Shown here: positions 27,258-37,350 of the stretch, in pieces
How positions within the stretch are numbered: the stretch's first letter is position 1
Layout of the letters: every line of letters starts with the position of its first letter
Source of the DNA: an uncultured Luminiphilus sp.
Lineage (GTDB): Bacteria > Pseudomonadota > Gammaproteobacteria > Pseudomonadales > Halieaceae
Direction: 5' to 3'
Assembly (NCBI GenBank): GCA_905479205.1
Contig: CAJQLP010000063.1
Location: 1 to 37,866, forward strand
Length of the DNA stretch: 37,866 bases
Notes under the pieces: model-generated
Databases searched by the model: none
Seen by the model: only the letters and a program-made list of their open reading frames with translations
Told to the model about the DNA's origin: nothing
Program-made: the position numbers and the translations under genes

Positions 27258-29576
27258 ATGAAAAAGACCAAACATCCCTTGGCGCTGGCCTGTCGTTCCG
27301 CGCTGGCATCCCTCGCTGGCGTGGCCTCGGTGTCAATGCTGCCCGTGGCCGATGTTCTCGCCCAAGGTGGCCAGTTGGAAGAGGTGGTTGTTACCTCGAC
27401 CTACCGCGAGCAAAGTCTGCAAGATATACCGATAGCCGTGACGGCACTCTCCGGTGACTTAATGGCGAAGGAAGACATCTTTGATTTGACGGGTATCTCC
27501 ATAAATACGCCCAACTTTAGTTTCACCGAGTTCGCTCCCGGTCAGACTATTCCCGTCATGCGCGGTATTGGCTCGGCAGATGATGGTGCGGGTCTGGATA
27601 ATTCTATCGCTATATTTCTAGATGGGGTGTACATCGGTCGAGGTGCGGGTAATAACTTTGAGATGTTTGACCTTGAGCGCGTTGAGGTTGTCCGCGGCCC
27701 ACAGGGTACGCTGTTCGGACGCAACGCCATTGGCGGTGCTGTGTTAGTTAAAACCAGCAAACCCTCTGAGGAATTTGAAGGCAAAGTCGCCCTCACTGCA
27801 GGTAATTACGGAACTTTCAGAGCGCAAGGATTTGTTAGCGGTCCACTGAGTGAGAGTGTTCGAGGTAAATTAGTCGCGAGTACTCGTCAGCATGATGGCT
27901 ATGTCGATAACGTGGTGCTGGGTACCGAACTTCAGGATGAAGACAATGTCAGTGTTCGCGGTCAATTGCTGTGGGTAGGTGACAGCAGTGAGTGGTTGCT
28001 TTCAGCGGATTATGCCGAAGATGATCGTGCGGATATGGGACGCACTCCCATTGTTGATAAAGCTCCTTTGCAAGCCATCATGGCTCAGAACGGACTCCCT
28101 GGGGGAGCGCGCGCCAACCCTCGCAAGAACGCATCGCCTTACGATGGGTATTCCCAACGCGAAATGGGGGGAGTTTCTTTAACGGGCGATCTCCAGTTTG
28201 AATACGGTAGCTTGACAAGCGTTACGGCATTTCGCTCAGTGGATACCAGCTGGCAGATGACATCGATTGGTGCCGGTGTCGGTGGCTTAGGTCTGCCGTT
28301 TGATGAGGTGGTGGACGATATTGAGGAGAGTGTCGAAACTTTCTCGCAAGAGTTCCGTTGGACTTCAAACATTGAAGGACCCCTGAGCTACACCGCTGGT
28401 GTTTTCTTTTTCTATGAAGATACTGATCGCACTGAAGTCTTCAGAACTACGGTTGCCGGTGACTACGATGATCCAACTGCGCCCTTCCGCATTACTAACG
28501 TGGGAAGCCAAGCTATCTTGGGGAATGACTATGCCCAGACAGCCAACGAGACCACCAGTTTTGCGGTGTTTGCCCAGGGCGACTACGCACTCACAGATAA
28601 ACTGACTGTAACCGCGGGTATTCGATTTACTCGCGACGAAAAAGACTACACAGCCACCTCCGTTAACTGTGGCATGGTTGCCGCGGGTGATCCTTCCCTC
28701 GCGGGTACCAAGTTTGAGAACTGGGCTGGCTGTGGTGGTGTTGGCGCTTCTGGATTAAGGATTATTGCCGAGACCTTTGAGGTTACACCCAGCGATAGTT
28801 GGTCTGACGTATCTCCCAAGTTGTCAGTGCAGTACGCAATGACTGATACCACCATGGTTTATGCTAGTTGGGCAAAAGGCTTTAAGAGCGGTGGTTTTGC
28901 GGGTTCGCAAGGTGTAGAAGCCGTGGCTTCTGAGCCGGTTGATCAGGAAACGGCCTACAACTATGAGCTCGGCATTAAGTCTGATATTACCGATTCGCTG
29001 CGGGTCAACGCTACTGCGTTCTACATGGATTACGAAGACCTGCAAGTTGTTCGATTTGGTCCGGTACCGGGTTCTGAATTCGGCACCTTTGTGACTACTA
29101 ACTTGGGCTCAGCCGATATTAAGGGCTTTGAATTAGAGAGCACCTTGTATGTGACTGACTCCTTCAAGCTCGAGGGTTTCTTGGCGTATTTGGACTCTGA
29201 AGGTAAAGATCTCATCATCAACGGTGGTGATTATTCCGGTCAGCAACTAGTGGGCGCGCCCGAGTTGTCTTACGCCCTGCGTGCAAGCTATGACCAGTCC
29301 ATGTCTTTTGGCGATATTTCAGCGAGCGTAACCTTCAGCCACGAGGATGAGGCGCTTCGTGACTACGTTGATGACCGTATCAAGGTGGACGAGCGCGATC
29401 TGGTTGATGCGCGTTTCGCCTGGACAAGCACTGATGGTGCGATTGAGCTTGCACTTTGGGGCAAGAATCTCACCGAGGAAGATTACATCTCGCACATGTA
29501 CGTGATTGGTCCCGGCGGTATTGGTGTATGGGGCGCCCCGCGCACCTATGGTGTTACCGGCACCTTTAGCTTCTGA
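27258..29576 (+). CDS. TonB-dependent outer-membrane receptor
   Basis: LEEVVVTSTYREQSLQDIPIAVTALSGD, VEVVRGPQGTLFGRNAIGGAVLVKTSKP, C-terminal ...YGVTGTFSF; ATG 27258 with GAGGAAAG upstream. Confidence 0.95.
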   Translation: MKKTKHPLALACRSALASLAGVASVSMLPVADVLAQGGQLEEVVVTSTYREQSLQDIPIAVTALSGDLMAKEDIFDLTGISINTPNFSFTEFAPGQTIPVMRGIGSADDGAGLDNSIAIFLDGVYIGRGAGNNFEMFDLERVEVVRGPQGTLFGRNAIGGAVLVKTSKPSEEFEGKVALTAGNYGTFRAQGFVSGPLSESVRGKLVASTRQHDGYVDNVVLGTELQDEDNVSVRGQLLWVGDSSEWLLSADYAEDDRADMGRTPIVDKAPLQAIMAQNGLPGGARANPRKNASPYDGYSQREMGGVSLTGDLQFEYGSLTSVTAFRSVDTSWQMTSIGAGVGGLGLPFDEVVDDIEESVETFSQEFRWTSNIEGPLSYTAGVFFFYEDTDRTEVFRTTVAGDYDDPTAPFRITNVGSQAILGNDYAQTANETTSFAVFAQGDYALTDKLTVTAGIRFTRDEKDYTATSVNCGMVAAGDPSLAGTKFENWAGCGGVGASGLRIIAETFEVTPSDSWSDVSPKLSVQYAMTDTTMVYASWAKGFKSGGFAGSQGVEAVASEPVDQETAYNYELGIKSDITDSLRVNATAFYMDYEDLQVVRFGPVPGSEFGTFVTTNLGSADIKGFELESTLYVTDSFKLEGFLAYLDSEGKDLIINGGDYSGQQLVGAPELSYALRASYDQSMSFGDISASVTFSHEDEALRDYVDDRIKVDERDLVDARFAWTSTDGAIELALWGKNLTEEDYISHMYVIGPGGIGVWGAPRTYGVTGTFSF

Positions 29577-29600
29577 TGTAATGGAGCGCGTTGAATAACA

Positions 29601-29625
29601 GGGGGCTTTAATGCCCCCTTTTTTT
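29601..29625 (+). terminator. Intrinsic terminator after the TBDR
   Basis: GGGGGC-TTTAAT-GCCCCC followed by T7. Confidence 0.85.
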
Positions 29626-29711
29626 CAAAACAATCGATAGTTCGATCAATGCAGCTTAGCTCCCCACGTAGCAGTATGCAGCGGATCGAAGATGGGAACG
29701 ATGAGATAGCC

Positions 29712-32267
29712 ATGATGAAAAAAATAATGTTGTTACTTGCAATCGTAATACTTGCTGCCTGCGGTAACGAGCGTAGCGGTGTGACTGATGATGTTGTTGT
29801 CGAGCGTCAAATAGAACTAGATGCGACGGATGCAGATCTCGAACGAGCCGTTCGATTGACCTTATACCGCGATAACTACGGCGTGCCCCACGTTTTTGCC
29901 GACGATAACTATGGTGCCTACTTTGGCTATGGCTATGCGGTAGCTACAGATCGTTTGTTTCAGATGGAGATGCTCAAGCGCACGGCCCAAGGTCGCGTTG
30001 CAGAGGTGCTGGGGGTTGATTATCTAGAGTTGGATATCAAGCTACGGACCCAATATGACCGCGCTCTGGTACGCGCTCAGGTTGAAGCTTTGAATCCCCG
30101 AGATCGAGAAATTCTTGAGGGTTATGCAGCGGGTTTCAACGCGCGTCTAGACGAGCTTGAGGCCTCGGAGAACCCTGATTTGCCCAAGCCGTTTTACGAC
30201 TATGGGGTCGAACCGAGTCGCTGGTCTGCCTTTGACGTGGCTAGTATTTTTGTGGGCTCAATCGCCCATCGCTACGCCGACTTCAACTCCGAGCGGGATA
30301 ATCTCGCGTTTCTGCAGGCGATGGAGGCTAAACACGGTAAAGAAAAAGCGTGGGATATCTTCAACGGTGCAAAATGGCTAAAAGACCAAACCTCTCCCAC
30401 CACGATTGCCAGAGAGGGTAAGACTGAAATAAATCCCCTTGAGCGCCCCGCCTATCTAGACCGGTTGGCACCATCTGCGGGGGTTGCGCATCTGGTTTTT
30501 GACGAGCAGCGGCGCTTTAGTGGCTTGGCCAACAATCCAGTCAACCGCGAGCGCCTGAGAGGGCAGCTTGCCCTCGGTGGCTTTGGGTCGCATCCCGAAT
30601 TCACCCCAGCCAGTAACTACTGGGCAATATCACAACTGAGTGACGCCAAAGGTGCTCTGCTCAATGGTCCGCAGTTCGATTTTGGAATGCCTAGTTATGT
30701 TTATGCCATAGGCCTTCATGGTGGCGATTTTGATGTAGTGGGAAGCACCTTGCTGGCAGTGCCCAGCTTATTATTTGCCCATAACAATTACCTGGCCTGG
30801 GGCAGCACGGCGGGTATTTCCGATCTTACCGACGAGTTCTATCTTGAGCTTAATCCAGAGAACCCTGAGCAATACCGCTATCAGGGGGGCTGGCGCGAGT
30901 TTGAGCGGCGCGAGGAGACGATTGCTGTTAAAGGCGGGGATCCCGTCACAGTTACTGCCCGTAAAGCCGCCCAGGGCATGGTCCAGGATTGGCAGCCAGC
31001 GTCCGGTCATGCCTGGGTACGAGCCCGGGCCTGGGAGGGCTACGCACTGGAAGATTTAATGTCATGGGTGTGGTTGGCAACCGATAGATCCCTGGAGGCT
31101 GCCGAGCAGCGGCTTGCTGGTAAATCGACCAATATTAATTTGTACACCATGGATAAAGAGGGTCGGTTGGGCTACGTGCACAGTGGTAAGTACCCCAATC
31201 GGGCCCCCGGCCATGATCCACGTTTGCCGGCTGTTGGCGATGGTTCTATGGACTGGCAGGGTCTTCGCCCCTACGCTGACAATCCAAAGGTTCGTGAGCC
31301 ACAGCAAGGCTACATAGTTAATTGGAATAACCGTCCCGCTGCCGATTGGATCAGCTCAGATTTGTGGCCCTACACCTGGTCCCGTGCAGATCGAGCTCAC
31401 ATCCTTATTGATGAGGTTGAGGCGGCTCTGGGTGGCACTGTTGAGCAGATGACGGCGATTAATACCCGAAGCACCTTTGAGGATGTTAATCATCGTTACT
31501 TGTTGCCCCTGTTAGAGCAGGCTGTTGCCTCGGCGGAGGGCGTGGACGAGCGTTTTTCCAGAGCGCTGGCGCTTCTGAAACGTTGGGATAAATCCTGGGT
31601 GGCTGACGACATGGGTCAATTCGGTGCAGCCAATACCCTTATGGAAGCTTGGTTACGTCATTTACATCGACTCACCTTCCTCGACGATGTCGGAGAATCC
31701 CAGTTCCATTTGTTCGCCGCCACCAATTATCCCAATCAGACCTTGGGGGCATCTCTGGGAACCCCGGTGGGTGTGCGCATAATCGTCAAAATGATTGACG
31801 ACATGGCCGAGGGCGAGCCTTCTTATGACTTCTTCAATGGTCAATCGGTCTCTGCAGTGGTTTTATCGAGTATGACCGCGGCACTGGATGAGTTGGAGGC
31901 TTCGCAAAGTCAAAAATGGGAAGACTGGGTACTGCCCGCCGCACCCATGACATGGGCCCCGGTCAACTTTAGAGGCGTACCGCAGGCAAGCCCCGAGAAT
32001 CGGTTTGAAGTCACGACGTACCTAAACAGGGGCACAGAGAATAATATTTTTGTGGCTACCGGTGAGGGCATTGATGCACGGGATGTGAACCCGCCGGGGC
32101 AGGGGGGGCACCTCAATCGAGACGGGTCTTCAGCGCAACACTATGACGATCAGTTCGAGTTATACAAGCGTTTTGAATACAAGACCTTGCCGTTCACCGA
32201 GGAGGCGGTTAAAGCCTCCGCGGCGATGGTGATGGAGTTTCAAATTGAGGTTGGCAACGAACCCTAG
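29712..32267 (+). CDS. Penicillin acylase family (penicillin G acylase-like Ntn hydrolase), predicted lipoprotein
   Basis: LYRDNYGVPHVFADDNYGAYFGYGYAVATDRLFQMEM; nucleophile region TPASNYWAIS; NGPQFDFGMPSYVYAIGLHGGDFDVVGSTLLAVPSLLFAHNNYLAWGSTAG; GYIVNWNNRPAADW; N-terminal MMKKIMLLLAIVILAAC lipobox. Confidence 0.93.
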   Translation: MMKKIMLLLAIVILAACGNERSGVTDDVVVERQIELDATDADLERAVRLTLYRDNYGVPHVFADDNYGAYFGYGYAVATDRLFQMEMLKRTAQGRVAEVLGVDYLELDIKLRTQYDRALVRAQVEALNPRDREILEGYAAGFNARLDELEASENPDLPKPFYDYGVEPSRWSAFDVASIFVGSIAHRYADFNSERDNLAFLQAMEAKHGKEKAWDIFNGAKWLKDQTSPTTIAREGKTEINPLERPAYLDRLAPSAGVAHLVFDEQRRFSGLANNPVNRERLRGQLALGGFGSHPEFTPASNYWAISQLSDAKGALLNGPQFDFGMPSYVYAIGLHGGDFDVVGSTLLAVPSLLFAHNNYLAWGSTAGISDLTDEFYLELNPENPEQYRYQGGWREFERREETIAVKGGDPVTVTARKAAQGMVQDWQPASGHAWVRARAWEGYALEDLMSWVWLATDRSLEAAEQRLAGKSTNINLYTMDKEGRLGYVHSGKYPNRAPGHDPRLPAVGDGSMDWQGLRPYADNPKVREPQQGYIVNWNNRPAADWISSDLWPYTWSRADRAHILIDEVEAALGGTVEQMTAINTRSTFEDVNHRYLLPLLEQAVASAEGVDERFSRALALLKRWDKSWVADDMGQFGAANTLMEAWLRHLHRLTFLDDVGESQFHLFAATNYPNQTLGASLGTPVGVRIIVKMIDDMAEGEPSYDFFNGQSVSAVVLSSMTAALDELEASQSQKWEDWVLPAAPMTWAPVNFRGVPQASPENRFEVTTYLNRGTENNIFVATGEGIDARDVNPPGQGGHLNRDGSSAQHYDDQFELYKRFEYKTLPFTEEAVKASAAMVMEFQIEVGNEP

Positions 32268-32280
32268 GTCAATGACTAGC

Positions 32281-32324
32281 GAGCCCTGTGCCCAGGGTGA
32301 CTTCGTCCCGGGCACTCCTGGCTC
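32281..32324. other. Large imperfect hairpin between convergent acylase and amidase genes
   Basis: GAGCC..GTGCCC ... GGGCAC....GGCTC nested arms; no T-tract. Confidence 0.45.
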
Positions 32325-32335
32325 TATTACGGTGC

Positions 32336-33799
32336 TTACATTGCTGTCCCCACCAGCAGGGGAGCGAGCGCCTGCGCGAGGGCCAGCAGGGCTCGATCAT
32401 TGCCGGCGGGGCCGTCGAGCTCTATACCTATGTGCGCGCCTTGCGCATTAACGCCTGCTGGTAGGCTGATCCCGGGTATGCCGGCATTTGAGCTGGGGTC
32501 CGTGTTGCGTATGTAGGTTGGAAACGTGGGCTGGCGTTCCCCATTGAGCGCGACCGTCTCTAGGCTATCCGCAATGGCTTGGGCGGTAAGCGGCGTAGTC
32601 GGAAAGATGACGGCGTCTAGCTGGTGTTCTTCGAAATACTGGGCATAGGCCTGTTGCAGCGCTGGGCGATGCGTAGTGAGGGCGCTCTGGTAAGTTGCTT
32701 CATCAATGACACCGGCCAGCGCATCGGATACCACTCCTCGGACGTCATCGCTGCTGATGCTGGCGATAAAGTCATCGATGCCGAGATCGGCACGGTGTTC
32801 AGCCACATAGGCTCTTAGCAGGACGTTGGTTTCTGCCAGAACCACGGGGAAGCTGACAGCGTTGTTCAAAGACTCGATATTGGGTATGTCTGCCTCAATG
32901 AGGGTGATGCCCTCGGCTGCCAGTCGCTGCAATACAGCATCAGCCCTAGCCGCTACATCTGGTGCTAGGTTGTCGTAGAAATAGGACCTAGGGACCCCAA
33001 GGCGTATTTCGCTGAGAGTAACCGGCGGCAGCGGTGTGGCTGGTTCATTGGCCATTACCGCGTCGAGCTTCGCTATGGTGGGCACGTCCCGGGCGAGGGG
33101 GCCCGCCGTATCTCGGGTATTCGAGATCAGTGTCATACCCGCGTTGGGATAGCGTCCGGTGGTGGGTCTGAATCCAACAATGCCATTGAGTGCGGCTGGA
33201 ATACGCGCTGAGCCCCCAGTGTCGGTTCCGATTCCCGCATCGACCAGATTCAGTGCTACTGCAACCGCCGTCCCGCCGCTGCTGCCACCAGCAATCAGGG
33301 CTGGATTGTGTGCGTTGGTGACGAAGCCATAGGCTGCGTTAGCACTGGTAATGCCATAGGCCAGTTCATGAAGATTATTCTTGCCGGCAATCGCGGCGCC
33401 CTCAGCACGGAGTCGGCTGATAAGAGTGGCATCTTCCTGGGGTATAAAACCATCGAGCGCCATCGTTCCTGCGGTATTCGGCAGGCCTGCTACATGAATG
33501 TTGTCTTTTATGCCCAGCGATAAACCCGAGAGAATGCCTTCGCCAGTGGGAGGCACTATTGTCTCGGTAATGAAGCTCGCATGGGGTGATGTATTAGGAG
33601 TGTGGGGCTTTTGATGCCGTATGGTGATGTTCACCTGCTGCTCATGGGAGATCGGTTTGGCGTCCTGCGGGTTATGCCCGCTATCTGGTGACGCGGCATC
33701 ACCACTGCAGCCAATCATCGCCCCAAGTGTGGCAAGCAATAGAGCGCCGGTTTGCTGTTTCGTCCTGCGCCCCAGCTGATTGATGAAATCTCTCCCCAT
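32336..33799 (-). CDS. Amidase signature-family hydrolase, predicted lipoprotein
   Basis: [19 protein letters not shown] (Lys), [13 protein letters not shown] and [30 protein letters not shown] (Ser-cisSer-Lys triad); lipobox LGAMIGC; start at Met 33799. Confidence 0.93.
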   Translation of the reverse strand: MGRDFINQLGRRTKQQTGALLLATLGAMIGCSGDAASPDSGHNPQDAKPISHEQQVNITIRHQKPHTPNTSPHASFITETIVPPTGEGILSGLSLGIKDNIHVAGLPNTAGTMALDGFIPQEDATLISRLRAEGAAIAGKNNLHELAYGITSANAAYGFVTNAHNPALIAGGSSGGTAVAVALNLVDAGIGTDTGGSARIPAALNGIVGFRPTTGRYPNAGMTLISNTRDTAGPLARDVPTIAKLDAVMANEPATPLPPVTLSEIRLGVPRSYFYDNLAPDVAARADAVLQRLAAEGITLIEADIPNIESLNNAVSFPVVLAETNVLLRAYVAEHRADLGIDDFIASISSDDVRGVVSDALAGVIDEATYQSALTTHRPALQQAYAQYFEEHQLDAVIFPTTPLTAQAIADSLETVALNGERQPTFPTYIRNTDPSSNAGIPGISLPAGVNAQGAHIGIELDGPAGNDRALLALAQALAPLLVGTAM

Positions 33800-34025
33800 G
33801 GTATCTGCCCCTTGTTTAGCGTCGTTGTTGGAGTACTTCAGCGATCGACATGCCAATCCCCGAGCATTGCACCGGTGCTAGCACGCCGGTTACAGGTTGA
33901 TAACTTAGCATCTATCACGGTCTCTTGGCGCAGGTTTATCAAAACTCATGCAGCCCCGGATAGATGTCGGTATTAAAGATGGCGCAAGATCTATTTAGTA
34001 TTACAATTGTTTTGGATTTCTGCTA

Positions 34026-34039
34026 ATTTGTGTATCATA
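34026..34039. promoter_or_regulatory. Candidate PaaX operator motif (reverse complement TATGATACACAAAT)
   Basis: Partial match to published E. coli PaaX consensus as recalled (WWTRTGATTCGYGWT) and to the paaX/paaK copy. Confidence 0.4.
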
Positions 34040-34077
34040 TCGACATAAGCATAAACGATGCGCTCAAAGGACAGTTC

Positions 34078-36120
34078 ATGAAGCTCAAAAGTTACGTTGC
34101 GGGTGCCTGGGTAGAAGGCGAAGGACAGGGCAAGGTGGTTGTAGATGCTGTACGCGGCGAACCTGTCTGCGAGGTCACCAGCGCGGGAATTGATATGGCA
34201 GAGGTTATGCGCTATGCCCGCGACGTAGGCGGTACTGCCCTGCGGTCCATGACGTTTCATGAGCGAGCATTGGCGCTCAAGACAACAGCCAAGCACCTGA
34301 TGGAAATGAAGGAGGACTTTTATCAGCTCTCCTTCAAGACCGGCACCACGCGCGCTGATGCTTGGCCCGATATTGAGGGGGGTATTGGCACCGTCTTCAG
34401 TTACGCCAGTCTTGTGACCCGTGAATTCCCCAATGATGTGGTCATGATTGAAGGCGACGTTGAGCGTTTGTCTCGTAACGGAACGTTTATTGGTCGGCAT
34501 ATTTTGACCCCCAAAGTGGGCGTCGCGGTACATATCAACGCCTACAACTTTCCCGTCTGGGGCATGCTTGAAAAAATAGCACCTAGCATTGCCGCTGGCA
34601 TGCCGGTGGTGGTGAAGCCGGCAACCCAGACCGCTTACCTTACCCAGGCTGTTGTTGCTGAAATCATTAAGTGCGGCGCGCTACCCAAGGGTGCCATCCA
34701 GTTGATCTGCGGTAGCACGGGCAATTTGCTGGACCTGCTCAATGAGCAGGATGTTGTCACCTTCACTGGCTCAGCTGAGACCGGGCAGACCTTAAAAAAC
34801 CATCCCAATATTTTGAGTAATAGCATCCCCTTCAATATGGAAGCGGATTCATTGAACTGTGCCATCTTGGGGCAGTCGGTAGGTCCAGATGATGAGGAGT
34901 TTTCTATCTTCATCAAAGAAGTGGCTAGGGAGATGACGAGCAAAGCGGGTCAGAAGTGCACTGCCATTCGTCGCGTGATCGTGCCCGAGGAGAGCATCGA
35001 CGCCGTGATCGCCGCACTCTCTGAGCGCTTGAGCAAGGTCGCCCAGGGTGACCCCGCCTTGGAGAATGTTCGCCTCGGCGCGTTGGTAAGCGCAGATCAG
35101 GCAGCAGACGTCAGGGCGAAAGTTGAAGAGTTATGCACCGAGGCTGAAATTGTTTTTGGCGGTGATCAGGATTTGCCGCTGGTCGGTTTAGATAGCAATG
35201 CAGGTGCTTTTTATCCCGCTACGCTGTTGCGTTGTAACAGCCCCATGTCCGCCGAAAAAGTTCACAGCGTTGAAGCCTTTGGCCCGGTAGCGACGGTCAT
35301 GCCCTATACCAACCTGGGTGAGGCCATCGAGCTTGCCCGCAAAGGCAAGGGTTCTTTGGTGGGATCGGTTTACACCTACGACGAAGGCGAGGCGCGCACT
35401 CTTATTTTGGGCGCGGCACCTTGGCACGGGCGGATGTTGGTGCTTAATCGTGATTGCGCTGGCGAGTCCACGGGTCACGGAGCGCCCTTGGCTAACATGA
35501 TCCATGGCGGCCCCGGTCGCGCCGGCGGTGGTGAGGAGTTGGGCGGCGCGCGAGCGATCAAACATTACCTCCAACGCACGGCTATTCAGGGTTCCCCGAC
35601 CTCATTAATGGCCATCACCAATGAGTATCACCCCGGCGCGCGTGAGCACACCACCCAGGTACATCCCTTCAAGAAGTACTTCGAAGAATTGGTGATTGGT
35701 GAGACTCTGGTGACCCATCGACGAACCATCACCGAAGCTGACATTGTTAATTTTGGCTGCATTAGCGGCGACCATTTTTATGCGCACTTTGATGAGATTG
35801 CCGCCAAAGACAGCTTCTTCGGCCAGCGTGTAGCCCACGGCTATTTCGTCTTGTCAGCGGCGGCAGGGATGTTTGTAGACCCCAACCCCGGTCCCGTTAT
35901 TGCGAACTATGGCTTGGATAATTTGCGGTTTGTTGAGCCTGTGCCGGCGGGCACCACTATTCAGGCGAAGCTTACGGTCAAAAGGAAAGTTAAAAAAGCG
36001 CGCCGAGGCGATGAGAAACCCAATGGGGTTGTTGCCTGGGCGGTTGAAGTCAGCAATCAGAACGGCGATTTGGTTGCGGTATACGACATTTTGACCTTGG
36101 TTGAGCGTCGGGAGGATTGA
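34078..36120 (+). CDS. paaZ: Phenylacetic acid degradation bifunctional protein PaaZ (aldehyde dehydrogenase + MaoC-like hydratase)
   Basis: [89 protein letters not shown]-terminal hydratase domain [21 protein letters not shown]; start at ATG 34078. Confidence 0.96.
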   Translation: MKLKSYVAGAWVEGEGQGKVVVDAVRGEPVCEVTSAGIDMAEVMRYARDVGGTALRSMTFHERALALKTTAKHLMEMKEDFYQLSFKTGTTRADAWPDIEGGIGTVFSYASLVTREFPNDVVMIEGDVERLSRNGTFIGRHILTPKVGVAVHINAYNFPVWGMLEKIAPSIAAGMPVVVKPATQTAYLTQAVVAEIIKCGALPKGAIQLICGSTGNLLDLLNEQDVVTFTGSAETGQTLKNHPNILSNSIPFNMEADSLNCAILGQSVGPDDEEFSIFIKEVAREMTSKAGQKCTAIRRVIVPEESIDAVIAALSERLSKVAQGDPALENVRLGALVSADQAADVRAKVEELCTEAEIVFGGDQDLPLVGLDSNAGAFYPATLLRCNSPMSAEKVHSVEAFGPVATVMPYTNLGEAIELARKGKGSLVGSVYTYDEGEARTLILGAAPWHGRMLVLNRDCAGESTGHGAPLANMIHGGPGRAGGGEELGGARAIKHYLQRTAIQGSPTSLMAITNEYHPGAREHTTQVHPFKKYFEELVIGETLVTHRRTITEADIVNFGCISGDHFYAHFDEIAAKDSFFGQRVAHGYFVLSAAAGMFVDPNPGPVIANYGLDNLRFVEPVPAGTTIQAKLTVKRKVKKARRGDEKPNGVVAWAVEVSNQNGDLVAVYDILTLVERRED

Positions 36121-36122
36121 TT

Positions 36123-36911
36123 ATGTCTTATGAGCATATCCTCTTTGACGTTGTCGACGGCGTCGCCTGTCTGACACTGAACCGACCGGACAGCCTCAAT
36201 AGTTTTACCGCTGCGATGCACGGGGAAGTTGCCCAGGTTCTTGAGCAGGCGGCGTCCGATACAACGGTGCGCGCGGTTGTCATCACCGGGGCCGGTCGCG
36301 GCTTCTGCGCTGGGCAGGATTTGAACGATCGCAACGTCGCTCCGGGCGAGCGGGTAGATTTGGGTCAATCTGTTGAGACCTACTACAACCCGCTGATCAA
36401 GCGAATTACCTCAATGGAAAAGCCAGTACTTTGCGCGGTAAACGGTGTGGCCGCGGGTGCTGGTGCCAATATCGCGCTGGCATGTGATCTGGTGTTTGCT
36501 GCTCGCTCGGCTAAGTTTGTTGAGTCATTTGCCATGTTGGGTCTCATTCCCGACTCCGGCGGCACCTGGCACTTACCCCGTTTGGTGGGAATGGCCAGAG
36601 CGAAGGGTATGGCGATGCTGATGCCCAAAATTACTGCGGAGCAGGCGAAGGAATGGGGCCTCATTTGGGAAGTTGTTGATGATGAGGCGCTACTGTCTAC
36701 GGTAATGACGCTGGCCAAACACCTCGCCACTCAGCCAACAAAAGGTTTTGCCTTTACCAAGCAGGCTTTTGCTGCCTCTATGACTAACTCGCTGGAACAG
36801 CAGCTCGAGCTGGAGAAAACCCTAATGCGAACAGCGGGGTTCACAGAGGATTATGCTGAGGGCGTTAAGGCGTTCCTCGAGAAGCGAACACCTGTTTACA
36901 AGGGGCAGTGA
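36123..36911 (+). CDS. paaG: 2-(1,2-epoxy-1,2-dihydrophenyl)acetyl-CoA isomerase PaaG (enoyl-CoA hydratase family)
   Basis: TLNRPDSLNSFTAAMHGEV, VITGAGRGFCAGQDLNDRNV, KPVLCAVNGVAAGAGANIALACDLVFAARSAKFVESFAMLGLIPDSGGTW; ATG preceded by GGGAGGATTG. Confidence 0.93.
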   Translation: MSYEHILFDVVDGVACLTLNRPDSLNSFTAAMHGEVAQVLEQAASDTTVRAVVITGAGRGFCAGQDLNDRNVAPGERVDLGQSVETYYNPLIKRITSMEKPVLCAVNGVAAGAGANIALACDLVFAARSAKFVESFAMLGLIPDSGGTWHLPRLVGMARAKGMAMLMPKITAEQAKEWGLIWEVVDDEALLSTVMTLAKHLATQPTKGFAFTKQAFAASMTNSLEQQLELEKTLMRTAGFTEDYAEGVKAFLEKRTPVYKGQ

Positions 36912-37348
36912 TGAGCGACGCCGATGCCATTGCCCGCTCCGCCGCCGATGCCATGTGGGCTGGAGACCGCGCGACACAGGCTATGGGTATGACACTCGAT
37001 ACCGTCACTGCGGGTCGCGCGCAAATTTCCATGACGGTGCGCGAGGACATGGTGAACGGCCACGGTATCTGTCACGGGGGCTTTATTTTTGCGCTGGCGG
37101 ATAGCGCCTTCGCTTTTGCTTGCAACAGTAGAAATCTGGTGACGGTTGCAGCGGGTGCGCGTATCGATTTTCTCAAGCCAGCAAAGCTGGGCGATAGGCT
37201 GACTGGGGTCTCTGAGTTGGTACATCAGGGCAAGCGCTCGGGTATCTATGATTCCGTTGTAACCAATCAACACGGTGAGGTGATTGCGCAGTTCCGTGGT
37301 AACAGCGCCACGATTGGTGGGCCTTTGACAGAGATAAAGGAGAGTTGA
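36911..37348 (+). CDS. paaI: Hydroxyphenylacetyl-CoA thioesterase PaaI (hotdog fold)
   Basis: MVNGHGICHGGFIFALADSAFAFACNSRNLVTVAAGARIDFLKPAKLGDRLT. Confidence 0.93.
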   Translation: MSDADAIARSAADAMWAGDRATQAMGMTLDTVTAGRAQISMTVREDMVNGHGICHGGFIFALADSAFAFACNSRNLVTVAAGARIDFLKPAKLGDRLTGVSELVHQGKRSGIYDSVVTNQHGEVIAQFRGNSATIGGPLTEIKES

Positions 37349-37350
37349 AT

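Noticed and set aside
33991-34533. 180-aa minus ORF over the paaZ start
   Set aside because: Antisense to well-supported paaZ coding sequence and its promoter
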